Shown in pieces: positions 8,792 to 18,037 of a stretch of DNA of 64,000 nucleotides; the first letter of the stretch is position 1, and each line of letters starts with the position of its first letter. The DNA lies in contig NZ_AYYO01000037.1 in NCBI RefSeq assembly GCF_001436225.1, forward strand, positions 28,737-92,736, in the 5' to 3' direction. The notes below the pieces were generated by a model, which was not told where the DNA came from, did no database searches, and was given only the letters and a program-made list of their open reading frames with translations. The stretch is from Lacticaseibacillus sharpeae JCM 1186 = DSM 20505 (GTDB lineage Bacteria > Bacillota > Bacilli > Lactobacillales > Lactobacillaceae). Both the position numbers and the translations under genes were made by a program.

Positions 8792-11419
8792 CTACTCCCG
8801 CGCCGCCAGTGCCTCCAGCATGTCCACATGCTTCAGCCGCACGTGGGTCACCCACATGACAATGGCCGTGAAGCCCGCCGTGAGTACTGCCGCCGCGACG
8901 TAACCCTCCCAGCCGATGATGGTTGGGAACATGATGGTGTCGGTCGCTGCTTGCTTCAAGATGAACCGGGTGAGCACCTGGCCGACCCCGAAGCTGGCGA
9001 TGATGCCGGCGATGGTCAGCGCGATATTCTCACGCACGATGTACATCGTCACCTCGCCGTCGTAGAACCCGAGCACCTTGATGGTCGACAGTTCCCGCAT
9101 GCGCTCCGACACGTTGATATTCGTCAGGTTGTAGAGTACGACGAACGACAGCATCCCCGACAACAGAATCAGAATCACGACGACCGCGTTCAGGCTCTTA
9201 CTCATGTCGTTGACCGTGCTGAGCGTGTCGGACATGAACGTCGTGTTGACCACGTTCCCGTCCTTCAGCAACTTGCGGGCCAAGTGACGTTCGGCCTTCT
9301 TGCTCATGGTTTTGGTTTTAACCAACAAGCCGTTGGTCTGCGCCGGCTGGCCCCAGACGTGCTGGTAGGCCGTGCGACTGAGGTAAATGAAGTGGCCCGT
9401 ATAGTTCTGCACAATCGCCGCCACGCGTACAGACTTGCTCTGCCCGTCGCTATTTTTAACCGTCAGCTTATCGCCCTTACTCAGCCCGAGAACCTGGGCC
9501 GCCTTGATGGTCAGGACCACGCCCCGCTTTGGCAACGCCACTGCCTGCTTCTTCGCATCTTGCAAACTGACATACTTACTAAAGCCCGCACGTTGGGCCG
9601 GCACAATCATGCTGACCCCGGAAATCGTGTCGGCATTCGTCCGCAGCTCCACCGTGTCGGTCGTGGCGTCTTCAGCCGACTTGAACTGGCTTTGCCCCTG
9701 CAGAACATCCATGGCCTTGGCTGAAGTGTGGTCATCTGCCAGCCGCACAATCGCCTGGTAATGGAGCACGCCGCCGAACTGAGCGCTGGTGGTACCCATG
9801 ATGGAATCACGAATCCCGAACCCAGTCAGAATCAGGCCTGCACCCCCGGCAATCCCGATGATGGTCATGAACATGCGCGACTTGAACCGGAACAGATTCC
9901 GCAGCGAAACCTTGCTGTGGAAGTTTAGGTGCCGCCAGAGGGGTTTAATGCGCTCCAGCAGGATTTTCTTCCCGTTCTTCGGCGCCTTGGGCAGCATCAA
10001 CTCAGCGGGCTTGGTCCGCAACTCGGCGGGCGCCACCACGGCCACCGCGCCGATGGTCGCGAGCATTGCCATGAGCGTCGCGAGGCCGATATCCTGCCAC
10101 TGCGGCAGAATCATCTGGCCGGTGAAAATGTTCATTTGACTGATGTACAGCACAAACCGCACAAGTCCCTGCTGGCCAATGATGACCCCGAAGACAATCC
10201 CGAGGACAGCTGCAATCAGCGCGTACAGGAAGTAGTTCCGCGCAATCGCGAGGCGCGAGTATCCCAGTGCCTTCATCGTCCCCAGCTGGGTGCGATCTTC
10301 CGAAATCATCCGGCTGACGGTGGTAAAGGTAATCAGCGCCGCAATCAGGAAGAAGAACACGGGGAACACATCACCAATGGCCGCGATGCGATCCGCGGAA
10401 GCGCCGTAGTCACTGAAGCCGGCCAGGTCGGCGCGCTTGCCGTACGTGTAACTGGGCGTGGGAATGGCTTTGTGCACCTTGGCTTTGGCCGTATCTAACT
10501 TAGTCTGGGCCGCGGTGAGTTTAGCCGCCTGCGCCGTGAGTTCCGGCGTGGTTGTCATTTGGCCGTGTGTAGCCTGGGCAATTTGCGCCTTGGCTTGGGT
10601 CACCTGCGTCTTGGCCTTATCTAACTTGGCCTGCTGCTTGTTAATCGGCTGCATGGCCGTTGCCGTCAGTTCCGCTTTGCGCGCAGCTTGACGGTGTTTG
10701 AAAATTTTGCGCACCTGCTTGAGCTTAGCGTTCACGGCCGTCTTATAGCTCTTGGCGTAGGTATCGCCACTTGGCCGCTTCGTCAGCCGCAACCCAATGC
10801 TAGTGTAGACGTTCAGATCGAGATTTTGCTGCTGCACGTAAGCGAAGTACGCCACCGTGCCACTACCAATGTTCGCGTTACCGCGGTCGTAGTTGTTGTT
10901 GATGTACAGCGGCGAATCGGCAAACCCGACGATTTTGTAACTGCGCCGCTTGAGCGTGTCCGTCTGCTTCAGCTTATAGGTGTCGCCGAGGTGGAAATTG
11001 CCGTATTCCTGCGCCCGCGAATCAAGCACAATTTCATTCTGGTTCTTGGGCAAGTGCCCACTGCGCACGAGCAATTGGTTCAGCCCGTCGTTATTCCGGT
11101 AACCATAAACGTTAACGACCGACTCGTCACTTGCAGCCAGCGCAAACGTACTCTTCGTGGCCGCCACCTGCACGCCGTTGACCCGCTTGGCCAGCTTGAC
11201 GTCCTTGGCCGTTAACCCAACCGTGCTGGTGATGGACATGTCCTGCAGCTTGGTGGCGTTCAGCTCACTAGTCGCCGTGTCGCGGTAGCCGGGGCCAATC
11301 CCCTTCACGCCGACAAAAATCAGCACCCCAAGCATAATGATGAGGGTGATGGCGATGAAGCGCCCGCGCGTTTCCTTAATGGTGCGCCGCAGCATCTTGT
11401 TCAATACTTTGCCTTGCAT
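8792..11419 (-). CDS. Large FtsX-type ABC transporter permease
   Basis: At 875 aa it has one TM at the N-terminus (FIAITLIIMLGVLIFVGVKG) followed by a long extracellular domain. That domain contains a coiled-coil, Ala/Lys/Thr/Gln-rich stretch around residues 245-320. Three TMs follow (first FtsX block), then a second extracellular domain and three more TMs (second FtsX block). This is the 'predicted permease' architecture of lactobacilli and streptococci. ATG preceded by AGGTGG was chosen; a GTG three codons upstream abuts the stop of the ATPase gene. It is paired with the ATPase upstream. The substrate is unknown; lipid, peptide or cell-wall stress export is typical. Confidence 0.9.
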   Translation of the reverse strand: MQGKVLNKMLRRTIKETRGRFIAITLIIMLGVLIFVGVKGIGPGYRDTATSELNATKLQDMSITSTVGLTAKDVKLAKRVNGVQVAATKSTFALAASDESVVNVYGYRNNDGLNQLLVRSGHLPKNQNEIVLDSRAQEYGNFHLGDTYKLKQTDTLKRRSYKIVGFADSPLYINNNYDRGNANIGSGTVAYFAYVQQQNLDLNVYTSIGLRLTKRPSGDTYAKSYKTAVNAKLKQVRKIFKHRQAARKAELTATAMQPINKQQAKLDKAKTQVTQAKAQIAQATHGQMTTTPELTAQAAKLTAAQTKLDTAKAKVHKAIPTPSYTYGKRADLAGFSDYGASADRIAAIGDVFPVFFFLIAALITFTTVSRMISEDRTQLGTMKALGYSRLAIARNYFLYALIAAVLGIVFGVIIGQQGLVRFVLYISQMNIFTGQMILPQWQDIGLATLMAMLATIGAVAVVAPAELRTKPAELMLPKAPKNGKKILLERIKPLWRHLNFHSKVSLRNLFRFKSRMFMTIIGIAGGAGLILTGFGIRDSIMGTTSAQFGGVLHYQAIVRLADDHTSAKAMDVLQGQSQFKSAEDATTDTVELRTNADTISGVSMIVPAQRAGFSKYVSLQDAKKQAVALPKRGVVLTIKAAQVLGLSKGDKLTVKNSDGQSKSVRVAAIVQNYTGHFIYLSRTAYQHVWGQPAQTNGLLVKTKTMSKKAERHLARKLLKDGNVVNTTFMSDTLSTVNDMSKSLNAVVVILILLSGMLSFVVLYNLTNINVSERMRELSTIKVLGFYDGEVTMYIVRENIALTIAGIIASFGVGQVLTRFILKQAATDTIMFPTIIGWEGYVAAAVLTAGFTAIVMWVTHVRLKHVDMLEALAARE

Positions 11420-11428
11420 CCGTGCCAC

Positions 11429-12130
11429 CTACCATTCAATCTCGTCGACGGGCAGCGGCGTTGCGTTATCTTCCACGCTGCGCACGCGGGCGTCGTTGAT
11501 GTGAATGACGCGGTCGGCCATCTTTGCGATTTCGGCATTGTGCGTGATGATGATGACCGTCGCGTCGTGGTCGCGGCTCGCGTTGGCCAGCAGCCGCAGT
11601 ACGGCCTTCCCCGTCTGGTAGTCCAGCGCACCAGTTGGCTCGTCGCACAGCAAGAGCTTGGGGTTCTTCGCCAAAGCACGCGCAATGGCGACACGTTGCT
11701 GTTCCCCACCACTAAGCTGGGCGGGAAAATTGTCGAGCCGGTCAGCCAGGCCCACTGCCCGCAACGTGTCGGCCGGATCGAGCGCGTCAGGCGTGAGCGC
11801 CGTGGCCATCTCGACATTCTCCAGGGTCGTCAGGTTCGGAATCAGGTTGTAGAACTGGAACACGAAGCCGACATCACTGCGCCGATAGCTGGTCAGTTGC
11901 CGCTCGGAGAATTGGGCGATGTCCGTGCCGTCAACCAGCACCTGCCCACTTGTTGGCGAGTCCATGCCGCCCAAGATGTTCAGCACCGTCGACTTACCGG
12001 CGCCACTGGGCCCGAGAATCACGGTCAGTTGGCCCTTCTCGACGTCAAAACTCAAATCGTTGTTCGCAATAATCTCCGTTTCGCCCATCTGGTACCGCTT
12101 GAACTCGTTGCGCACTTCTATGTATGCCAT
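11429..12130 (-). CDS. ABC transporter ATP-binding protein (LolD/MacB type)
   Basis: The 233-aa product has Walker [11 protein letters not shown]-loop [11 protein letters not shown], signature LSGGEQQR, Walker [13 protein letters not shown] and H-loop ITHN. It is followed after nine bases by the large FtsX permease, with which it must form one exporter. ATG has GGGGTG upstream; an in-frame GTG three codons earlier, with AGGAAAG ahead of it, is an equally possible start. Confidence 0.92.
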   Translation of the reverse strand: MAYIEVRNEFKRYQMGETEIIANNDLSFDVEKGQLTVILGPSGAGKSTVLNILGGMDSPTSGQVLVDGTDIAQFSERQLTSYRRSDVGFVFQFYNLIPNLTTLENVEMATALTPDALDPADTLRAVGLADRLDNFPAQLSGGEQQRVAIARALAKNPKLLLCDEPTGALDYQTGKAVLRLLANASRDHDATVIIITHNAEIAKMADRVIHINDARVRSVEDNATPLPVDEIEW

Positions 12131-12195
12131 TCTTTGCACCCCATGCTTTCCTGGTTTTCTATATTATAATGCAAATCCGCTTACATTGCCGCGTC

Positions 12196-12229
12196 AAAAA
12201 AAGCTCCTGTCGCCGGAGCAACAGGGGCT
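12196..12229 (-). terminator. Terminator downstream of acetyltransferase
   Basis: The minus strand reads AGCCCCTGT, a ten-base loop, then ACAGGAGCT followed by T7. Confidence 0.85.
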
Positions 12230-12241
12230 AATGGGCAAACT

Positions 12242-12691
12242 TCAAATGAACTGTTCGAGCATCACCATGTCGACTAACTGCACACCGTTAGCGAAGATGG
12301 GCGCGGCATACTGCTTGAAAAAGCCTTTGCGCACACCGTAGAACCGGAAGCCATTCTGCAGGTAAAAGTGGATGTTCTGCAGGTCAGCATCCCCCGTGCC
12401 CACAATCATGCGCTGACCAGGTACGCAGCGCTTTTTTGCCGCCGCAACCAGCTGACTGCCAATGCCGCGGCGCTGCATATCCGGCGTCACCGCCAGATCC
12501 TTCACTTCTACCGTCACGTCGTCAATCTCCGTCAGCAGCAGTACGCCCACGGTGCGGTTAGCAACTTGCGCCACCAGCACGCGCCCGGTCTGCATGTAAC
12601 TGCGCACCTGGGTGATGTCCTCATCGCCCAGAAGCAGCAGCGGCAGCAGCGCGGTGCGGTCACGGCCGGTAAATTCAGCAATCATCACCAT
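12242..12691 (-). CDS. GNAT-family N-acetyltransferase
   Basis: The 149-aa product carries the GNAT core: beta-strand VTVEVKDLAVTPDMQ followed by the acetyl-CoA pyrophosphate-binding RRRGIG-type loop (QRRGIGSQLVAAAKKR). A C-terminal FYLQNGFRFYGVRKGFF is typical of GNAT strand-helix pairs. The start ATG overlaps the stop codon of the upstream TMEM175-like gene (TGATG), so the two are coupled. The substrate is unknown. Confidence 0.88.
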   Translation of the reverse strand: MVMIAEFTGRDRTALLPLLLLGDEDITQVRSYMQTGRVLVAQVANRTVGVLLLTEIDDVTVEVKDLAVTPDMQRRGIGSQLVAAAKKRCVPGQRMIVGTGDADLQNIHFYLQNGFRFYGVRKGFFKQYAAPIFANGVQLVDMVMLEQFI

Positions 12692-13542
12692 CAGCGGTGC
12701 ACCTGCCGGCCAGCGTACCGGCCGTGGTACGGCTGGTTTGCCTGGTCCACCCACTTATGCAGGTCAGCTGGCGCGATGTGATACTGCCGATCCATCCGCT
12801 GGGCGAACTGGTCCCAATCTTGACCCGCATAATTGTCGTAATTCCCCCGCGCACGTTCCCGCGTAATGTAGCGGCGCAGTGCGGTCATGAACCCCCGCTT
12901 TTGGGCCAGATTCAGGTCCATAAAGGTGGCCCGGCCCGTGTCGGTCATCGCATTGGCATCATCCATCTCCGCCTGCTCACCCGACCCGGTGAAGAAGGCG
13001 CGCACGGTGATGACGATGAACAGAATCATAGCAATCTTCGGGTAGAAATACGCCAGGACAATGTTGGCCAGAATGAGTCCGCCCAGTTCCAGGTTGTGGT
13101 CGCCATAAATCGCTTGGTACATCTTCGCCATGTCGTCGCGCTCCGTGTACTTGCTGTGCACAATCTGCTTAACGATGATCCGCAAAATGAAGGTGACGAT
13201 GAGGTACAATCCGCCATACATCATCACCGACGTGTTGGTTTCGACGCTGGTCATGATCCGGGTCTGCGCCGGCACCAGGCTGAGCACGAACATCAAGATG
13301 AGGTCCCAGATGATGGTCTTGCGTGCCACCGTCTCCACTTCCGCAAAAGCCTGTGCATGCTGGTACCAGATGTTAGCCACGAAGCAGAAGCTCACGGCGT
13401 AAACACCAATGGCCTTGAACATGGTCAGGTAATCCAGATTGCCGCCGTGAATGTTGATTGGCAATTCGAGAACCATAATCGTCACGATGATGGCAATGAT
13501 GGCGTCAGCAAAGGCATCAAGCCGCTTTTTGATTTCAATCAC
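12691..13542 (-). CDS. TMEM175/DUF1211-family potassium channel-like protein
   Basis: The 283-aa product begins with the family hallmark RLDAFADAIIAIIVTIMVLE (consensus RxxxFSDGVxAIxxTxxVLEL), in the first of six TM segments. These span about residues 1-190. A hydrophilic tail of about 90 residues follows and is longer than in most prokaryotic homologues. Bacterial members form leaky K+ channels. It is first in an operon with a GNAT gene. The usual Ser-Asp of the hallmark is Ala-Asp here. Confidence 0.88.
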   Translation of the reverse strand: MIEIKKRLDAFADAIIAIIVTIMVLELPINIHGGNLDYLTMFKAIGVYAVSFCFVANIWYQHAQAFAEVETVARKTIIWDLILMFVLSLVPAQTRIMTSVETNTSVMMYGGLYLIVTFILRIIVKQIVHSKYTERDDMAKMYQAIYGDHNLELGGLILANIVLAYFYPKIAMILFIVITVRAFFTGSGEQAEMDDANAMTDTGRATFMDLNLAQKRGFMTALRRYITRERARGNYDNYAGQDWDQFAQRMDRQYHIAPADLHKWVDQANQPYHGRYAGRQVHR

Positions 13543-13747
13543 TTATTTTCGCCCACTTTAATTTGATTTGCCTATTCTAGCAGTATTGGCGCCCATTTGC
13601 ACCTCAGACTAAAGTCCAATAAGAATCTCGGTTTTACGAACGATGTACCGCATTGCAGAAAACGCGATAATGTTCATGTAAACAAAAACCAAATGCGCTA
13701 CACTAATAGATAATTAACAAATGGCTTCGCGCCACGGAGGAAAAATC

Positions 13748-13915
13748 ATGAGTGAAAAGCTTAAACAAATTCTCGTCATCGCCGGGATCATCATCTTGGC
13801 CATCATCCTGCTCCCAATCGTGGCGGGCATCTTCGCCCTCGTCATCCGCATTGGTCTATTCGTGGCCATCGTCGCAGCCATCTACTGGGCGTACAACAAC
13901 TACATCCGCAAATAA
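13748..13915 (+). CDS. Small hydrophobic membrane protein (55 aa)
   Basis: It has a short charged start (MSEKLKQ), then about 40 almost purely hydrophobic residues (two close TM segments) and the tail NNYIRK. GGAGG lies six bases before the ATG. It is followed at once by a 20-bp perfect terminator stem, so it is a compact single-gene unit. Its function is unknown. Confidence 0.75.
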   Translation: MSEKLKQILVIAGIIILAIILLPIVAGIFALVIRIGLFVAIVAAIYWAYNNYIRK

Positions 13916-13924
13916 GCGGCACCA

Positions 13925-13970
13925 ACAGCAAGAGGCCACTGCGAGTCTAATCGCAGTGGCCTCTTGCTGT
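13925..13970. terminator. 20-bp perfect terminator stem
   Basis: The stem is ACAGCAAGAGGCCACTGCGA / complement with a six-base loop. It lies between the convergent small-protein and cold-shock genes. The U-tract is poor on both strands, but the stem is very strong. Confidence 0.8.
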
Positions 13971-13979
13971 ATCCGGCTT

Positions 13980-14282
13980 TTATCCGGCAAATTCTTGATA
14001 GTTCAAATCTTCCCCAGCAGCGCGCACTGCTGCGATGGTCCATTCTGGGGTACCACTTGCTGTGGCCGCAATAACTACGCGTGCCCGCAACCCATTCGTT
14101 GCGCCCATGTAATTGTGCGTTGAGCGTTCAACTTCTAGTGCCACATACTGCCCCGCTTCTGGGTAACGCAAACCGTTACTCAGGACGGCAGAATAGGGCA
14201 TAAATACATCCGTACCATCATTAGTTGTGATGACGCCATAGCCACGGTTCATATCGAACCACTGAATCGTTCCATAAATCAT
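13980..14282 (-). CDS. Cold-shock-domain protein with C-terminal extension
   Basis: In this 100-aa protein the first 70 residues form a cold-shock OB fold: GTIQWFDMNRGYGVI (RNP1-like) and DVFMPYSAV (RNP2-like). Classical CspA has GYGFI and VFVHFSAI, so the second RNA-contacting aromatic and the His are changed. A tail of about 30 residues (TASGTPEWTIAAVRAAGED) follows and is absent from the 66-aa Csp proteins. It probably binds single-stranded nucleic acid. A long 5' UTR precedes it, as in csp genes. Confidence 0.85.
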   Translation of the reverse strand: MIYGTIQWFDMNRGYGVITTNDGTDVFMPYSAVLSNGLRYPEAGQYVALEVERSTHNYMGATNGLRARVVIAATASGTPEWTIAAVRAAGEDLNYQEFAG

Positions 14283-14410
14283 ACGTCAAATCCTGCCTTT
14301 CGGTGAGATTCAACCTACACTCATGGCGTGCGAGCCATCCTTGCGCACCGGCAGCCTCCCCCGGCATACAGGTACACATTTACTAACGCTCCAACTTATA
14401 ATAGCATAAC
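14283..14410 (-). promoter_or_regulatory. Promoter and ~110-nt 5' UTR of the cold-shock-domain gene
   Basis: The minus strand carries an extended -10 (TGC-TATTAT) near 14400. The implied 5' UTR is about 105-110 nt, rich in GC, and contains GGGGGAGGCTGCCGG. Long structured leaders are typical of csp mRNAs and control cold expression; that role is inferred. Confidence 0.5.
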
Positions 14411-14716
14411 GTAAATCCGAACAAAATTATTGTCATCAATAACGTCGCGTAATCCCCCTCAGAATTACCTCGTCTATGTTATATCATCTAATATACCGAT
14501 ACATCAAGCTTTTCAAACGTGTTTTTACATATTTTTTCGTGATTTGTGTGACATTAATCATTTGCAATAACATCTTTTTGTAAATTTTGATAACTGAACT
14601 ACCGGGTGGTAAACACTGAAAAACCCCTGCAAATGCCCATATACCAATCACAAAAATTGTCGGAACAACTTTTCGTAATAACAGTGTGTACTAATAGTTC
14701 ACGCTGTTATTTTGTC
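14411..14716. other. AT-rich intergenic stretch, no gene seen
   Basis: About 300 bases are markedly AT-rich against the surroundings. There is no reading frame with a ribosome site, and no repeat or RNA gene that I can recognise. Confidence 0.6.
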
Positions 14717-14750
14717 ACAAAAAAAGTTCGGTGAAATCATTCACCGAACT
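14717..14750 (-). terminator. Terminator of the P-type ATPase gene
   Basis: The minus strand reads AGTTCGGTGA, a six-base loop, then TCACCGAACT followed by T7, about 140 bases after the ATPase stop. Confidence 0.9.
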
Positions 14751-14891
14751 CAACCATCTTGCACGAAAAGTATAACATTTTCCCATCAGCACGCGCTTTT
14801 ACCGCACTCATCTAGACCGATGTTCATTCAGTCACGGGAAAACGTGTTACTGTTCATTTTGTCAGATTTGTTATTTGTTCCGACCAATTCG

Positions 14892-17675
14892 TTAAATCTG
14901 CGGCTTACGACTGTGATCACGCACAATCTTCTTCCGTAGCTCTTCAATCAGGAATACCGGAATTGGGATGCAGGCCAGGAAAATCCATTCCTGCCAGCCC
15001 AGAGCACCGGTTTCGAAGACATCCTGCAGCACGGGCACGTACATCAGCGCCAGCAGCAAGAGGAATTCGGCGAAAATCCCGACGTTAATCTTGGAGTTCT
15101 TCCAAATCCCGATGGAGAAGACGGAAGCGTTCCGCGTCCGGCAGTTCATGACGTTGGCCATCTGGGTGAAGACCACCGCTGCCAGGGTCATGGTCGTAGC
15201 TTCGACGTAGATGTTGCCACTGCCGGCCAGAGCGACACTTGGCCAGCCATGCATCATGTTGACGAAGAAGTACCCGAGCGTAGAAACAGCGGCCCCAATC
15301 ATCCCGTACCAAGCGAAGGCGCGCCACAGCACGTTCTTGGTCAGAATGTGTTCATTCCGGCTGCGTGGTGGTACCTGCATAATCCCGGGTTCAGCCAGTT
15401 CTGCCCCCAGACCCAGGGCTGGCAGCATGTCGGTCCCGAGGTCAATGGTCAGAATCTGCATCACGGTCAACGGCAGTGGAATCAGTCCGCGGCTAAACAG
15501 GAACAGCACGGATGGAATGGCTTCAGCAACGTTGGAGTTCAGGATGTACATCAGGAACTTCTGAATGTTGTTGTAAACCGTCCGGCCTTCTTCAATCGCG
15601 GCAACGATGGACGCAAAGTTGTCATCGGTCAGGATCATGTCCGCAGCATCCTTCGCCACGTCGGTCCCGGTCACACCCATCGCAACCCCAATGTCCGCCT
15701 TCTTCAAGGCAGGCGCATCGTTAACCCCGTCACCAGTGGACGCAACGATTTCGCCCATTGACTGCAAGGTGGAAACAATCTTGTACTTCTGTTCTGGTGC
15801 CACGCGGGCGAAAATCAGCTCGTCCTTGAATGCAGACTTCAGATCCTCGTCACTCATCGCAGCCAGTTCACTACCCGTAATGACGCGGGCCTTGTTGCTG
15901 GAAACAATCCCAATCTGGGCAGCCACGTTGCTGGCAACCACGGGACTGTCCCCGGTCACCATGATGATGCGAATGTTGGCTTCATGGCATTCCTTAACGG
16001 CGGCGAAAATTTCGGGCCGTGCGGGGTCAGCCATGGCGGCCTGCCCCACGAGCGTCAAGTTCTGCTCAACAGTCTTGATGTCCCAGCTGTCGAGAGATTC
16101 TGGCACTTCACTTGCGGGTACATCCCGGTAAGCGACAGCCAGGGTCCGCAGCCCGGATTCGGCGTAGTCGCGTTCGGCGCGGCTGGCACGGTCGATATCG
16201 TTATCGACAATTGGGCGCACGCCGTCTTTGTCCAAGATGGTGGTACATTGCGTCAACATGTCACCCAGGGAACCCTTCACGCAGATGCGTAGGCCGCCAT
16301 CAGGCAATTTGTTGATGGTGGTCATCCGCTTACGGTCGGAGTCAAAGGTGAGTTCCTTAACCCGAACCATTTCCTTGCCGAGTTCGTCGGCATCGAGCCC
16401 CGCCTTTTCCGCCATGATGATCATTGCGGCTTCGGTTGGGGTCCCGAGCAGCTTCGGCGTCCCGTCGTCAGCTTGCTGTACACGGGTGTCGTTGTCCAGC
16501 GCGGAAATCTCGAGCAACAGCTTCAGTTCGGGGTGCTGGTCCAACTTAACCTTGTGTCCACGGTACTTGATGTCCCCGTTAGCAACGAAGCCCTGGCCCG
16601 TCACACCGTATTCCTTGTGTGGCAACCAGATGTGGTTCACAGTCATCTGGTTCTGGGTGAGTGTCCCGGTCTTATCGGAACAAATCACGGTCGTTTCGCC
16701 CAGCGTTTCGACACTCGACAAATCCTTCACCAGCGCGTGCTTCTTGGCCATCCGCTGAACCCCTTGGGCCAGCGACAACGTCACGGTTGGCAGCAGTCCT
16801 TCAGGAATAAAGGCCACAATCATCCCCAAGGCGAAGATGAACGCCTTGGCCATCGGGTAGTGCACGAACACTACGGCCAGGATGAAGAATGCCATCCCGA
16901 TACCAATAGCAATGATGGACAGCTGCTGGGTCAAACGGTTCAGTTCCTTCTGCAGCGGTCCGTCCGTCTTAGTCTGGCCTTGAGTTAAGGAAGCAATCTT
17001 CCCGAACTCGGTGTTCATCCCGGTTGCCATCGCCACCGCGAGCCCGGTCCCGGCGCCAACGGTCGTGCCGGCATAAATTAGATTACTCTCGGCAAACTGA
17101 CCTTCGCCGGGGTCGTACTTCACATTCTTGCTTTCCGGTACCGATTCACCGGTCAGCGCGGACTGGTCAACCTGCATTGATGATGCTTCAATCAGCATGG
17201 CATCCGCCGAAATCGCGTCGCCGGCCTGCAGGGCAAAGACATCCCCCGGAACCAGCTCAGTCGTCTCAATTTGCACCAGCTTGCCGTCACGCCGCACGTG
17301 CACGTACGTTGGCAACATCTTCATCAGCGAATCCGTCGCCTTTTGCGCGGCGAATTCCTGCCAGTAACTGAACACACCATTGATGACGTTCACGCACCAA
17401 ATGGCAATCCCGAGTTCCGGCATCCCCGCAACAATCGCGATGATACCCCCAACCCACAGCAGAATCGCCATGAGCGAGGTGAAGTTCTTGAGGAACATCC
17501 ACAAACGGGACTTCTTCTTGCCTTTTTGAATTTCGTTTGGTCCATACTCTTGCAACCGGGCAGCGGCCTCGGTACTGGTTAACCCATCCCGCGACGTGTC
17601 CATTTCCTTGAGGGCAACTTCTTCGGGCTCCTTTGCGAGTTCTTGCGGAGTCTTCGTCAGTTTACTCATATCCAT
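14892..17675 (-). CDS. P2-type cation-transporting ATPase
   Basis: The 927-aa product has an N-terminal cation-ATPase domain (GLTSTEAAARLQEYGPNEI) and an actuator TGES (SALTGESVPES). The phosphorylation site is ICSDKTGTLTQNQM, the nucleotide-binding KGSLGDML and the hinge STGDGVNDAPALKKADIG. Ten TM segments are expected, with 6 TM after the P domain. The M4 motif PEGLLPTVTLSLA resembles the Na+/K+ (P2C) form more than the SERCA PEGLPA form, so Na+ or K+ handling is as likely as Ca2+ export. Start ATG has AAGGA seven bases upstream. It is monocistronic with its own terminator. Confidence 0.93.
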   Translation of the reverse strand: MDMSKLTKTPQELAKEPEEVALKEMDTSRDGLTSTEAAARLQEYGPNEIQKGKKKSRLWMFLKNFTSLMAILLWVGGIIAIVAGMPELGIAIWCVNVINGVFSYWQEFAAQKATDSLMKMLPTYVHVRRDGKLVQIETTELVPGDVFALQAGDAISADAMLIEASSMQVDQSALTGESVPESKNVKYDPGEGQFAESNLIYAGTTVGAGTGLAVAMATGMNTEFGKIASLTQGQTKTDGPLQKELNRLTQQLSIIAIGIGMAFFILAVVFVHYPMAKAFIFALGMIVAFIPEGLLPTVTLSLAQGVQRMAKKHALVKDLSSVETLGETTVICSDKTGTLTQNQMTVNHIWLPHKEYGVTGQGFVANGDIKYRGHKVKLDQHPELKLLLEISALDNDTRVQQADDGTPKLLGTPTEAAMIIMAEKAGLDADELGKEMVRVKELTFDSDRKRMTTINKLPDGGLRICVKGSLGDMLTQCTTILDKDGVRPIVDNDIDRASRAERDYAESGLRTLAVAYRDVPASEVPESLDSWDIKTVEQNLTLVGQAAMADPARPEIFAAVKECHEANIRIIMVTGDSPVVASNVAAQIGIVSSNKARVITGSELAAMSDEDLKSAFKDELIFARVAPEQKYKIVSTLQSMGEIVASTGDGVNDAPALKKADIGVAMGVTGTDVAKDAADMILTDDNFASIVAAIEEGRTVYNNIQKFLMYILNSNVAEAIPSVLFLFSRGLIPLPLTVMQILTIDLGTDMLPALGLGAELAEPGIMQVPPRSRNEHILTKNVLWRAFAWYGMIGAAVSTLGYFFVNMMHGWPSVALAGSGNIYVEATTMTLAAVVFTQMANVMNCRTRNASVFSIGIWKNSKINVGIFAEFLLLLALMYVPVLQDVFETGALGWQEWIFLACIPIPVFLIEELRKKIVRDHSRKPQI

Positions 17676-17995
17676 TCACCGGTCCTTCTAGCGCGATACA
17701 CCGTGTACCGCCATTACAAAGTGGTAAAACCCAACTTCGCGAACGCTATGTACGTTCTGTAACAGTATTCTAACACCAAGCGTCAAAGTAAACACTTAAT
17801 CCGCAACGAAATTCGCCAAAGTTTTGCGCATTCACTTCAAGACAATTGAAGATATCTAAACACGGTTCACCCATAAACACAACAGTTCATCAACTCTCGC
17901 AACAACTTTTTATGCTAAGTAAACGTTCGTAGAAATTTTAAGCACAAGTTCAAAAATCAAGAAAACATGTTAACTACTTTGCAAGTTGAAAAAGA
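17676..17995. other. Upstream region of the ATPase gene, no gene seen
   Basis: About 320 AT-rich bases should hold the ATPase promoter. I see no coding frame with a ribosome site and no repeat. Confidence 0.5.
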
Positions 17996-18034
17996 AAACA
18001 AGCACAAAATGCTCCAGGCATTTTGTGCTTGTTT
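17996..18034. terminator. Terminator of the heterodimeric ABC exporter operon
   Basis: The 17-bp stem AAACAAGCACAAAATGC / GCATTTTGTGCTTGTTT has a five-base loop and T-rich flanks on both strands. Confidence 0.9.
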
Positions 18035-18037
18035 GTT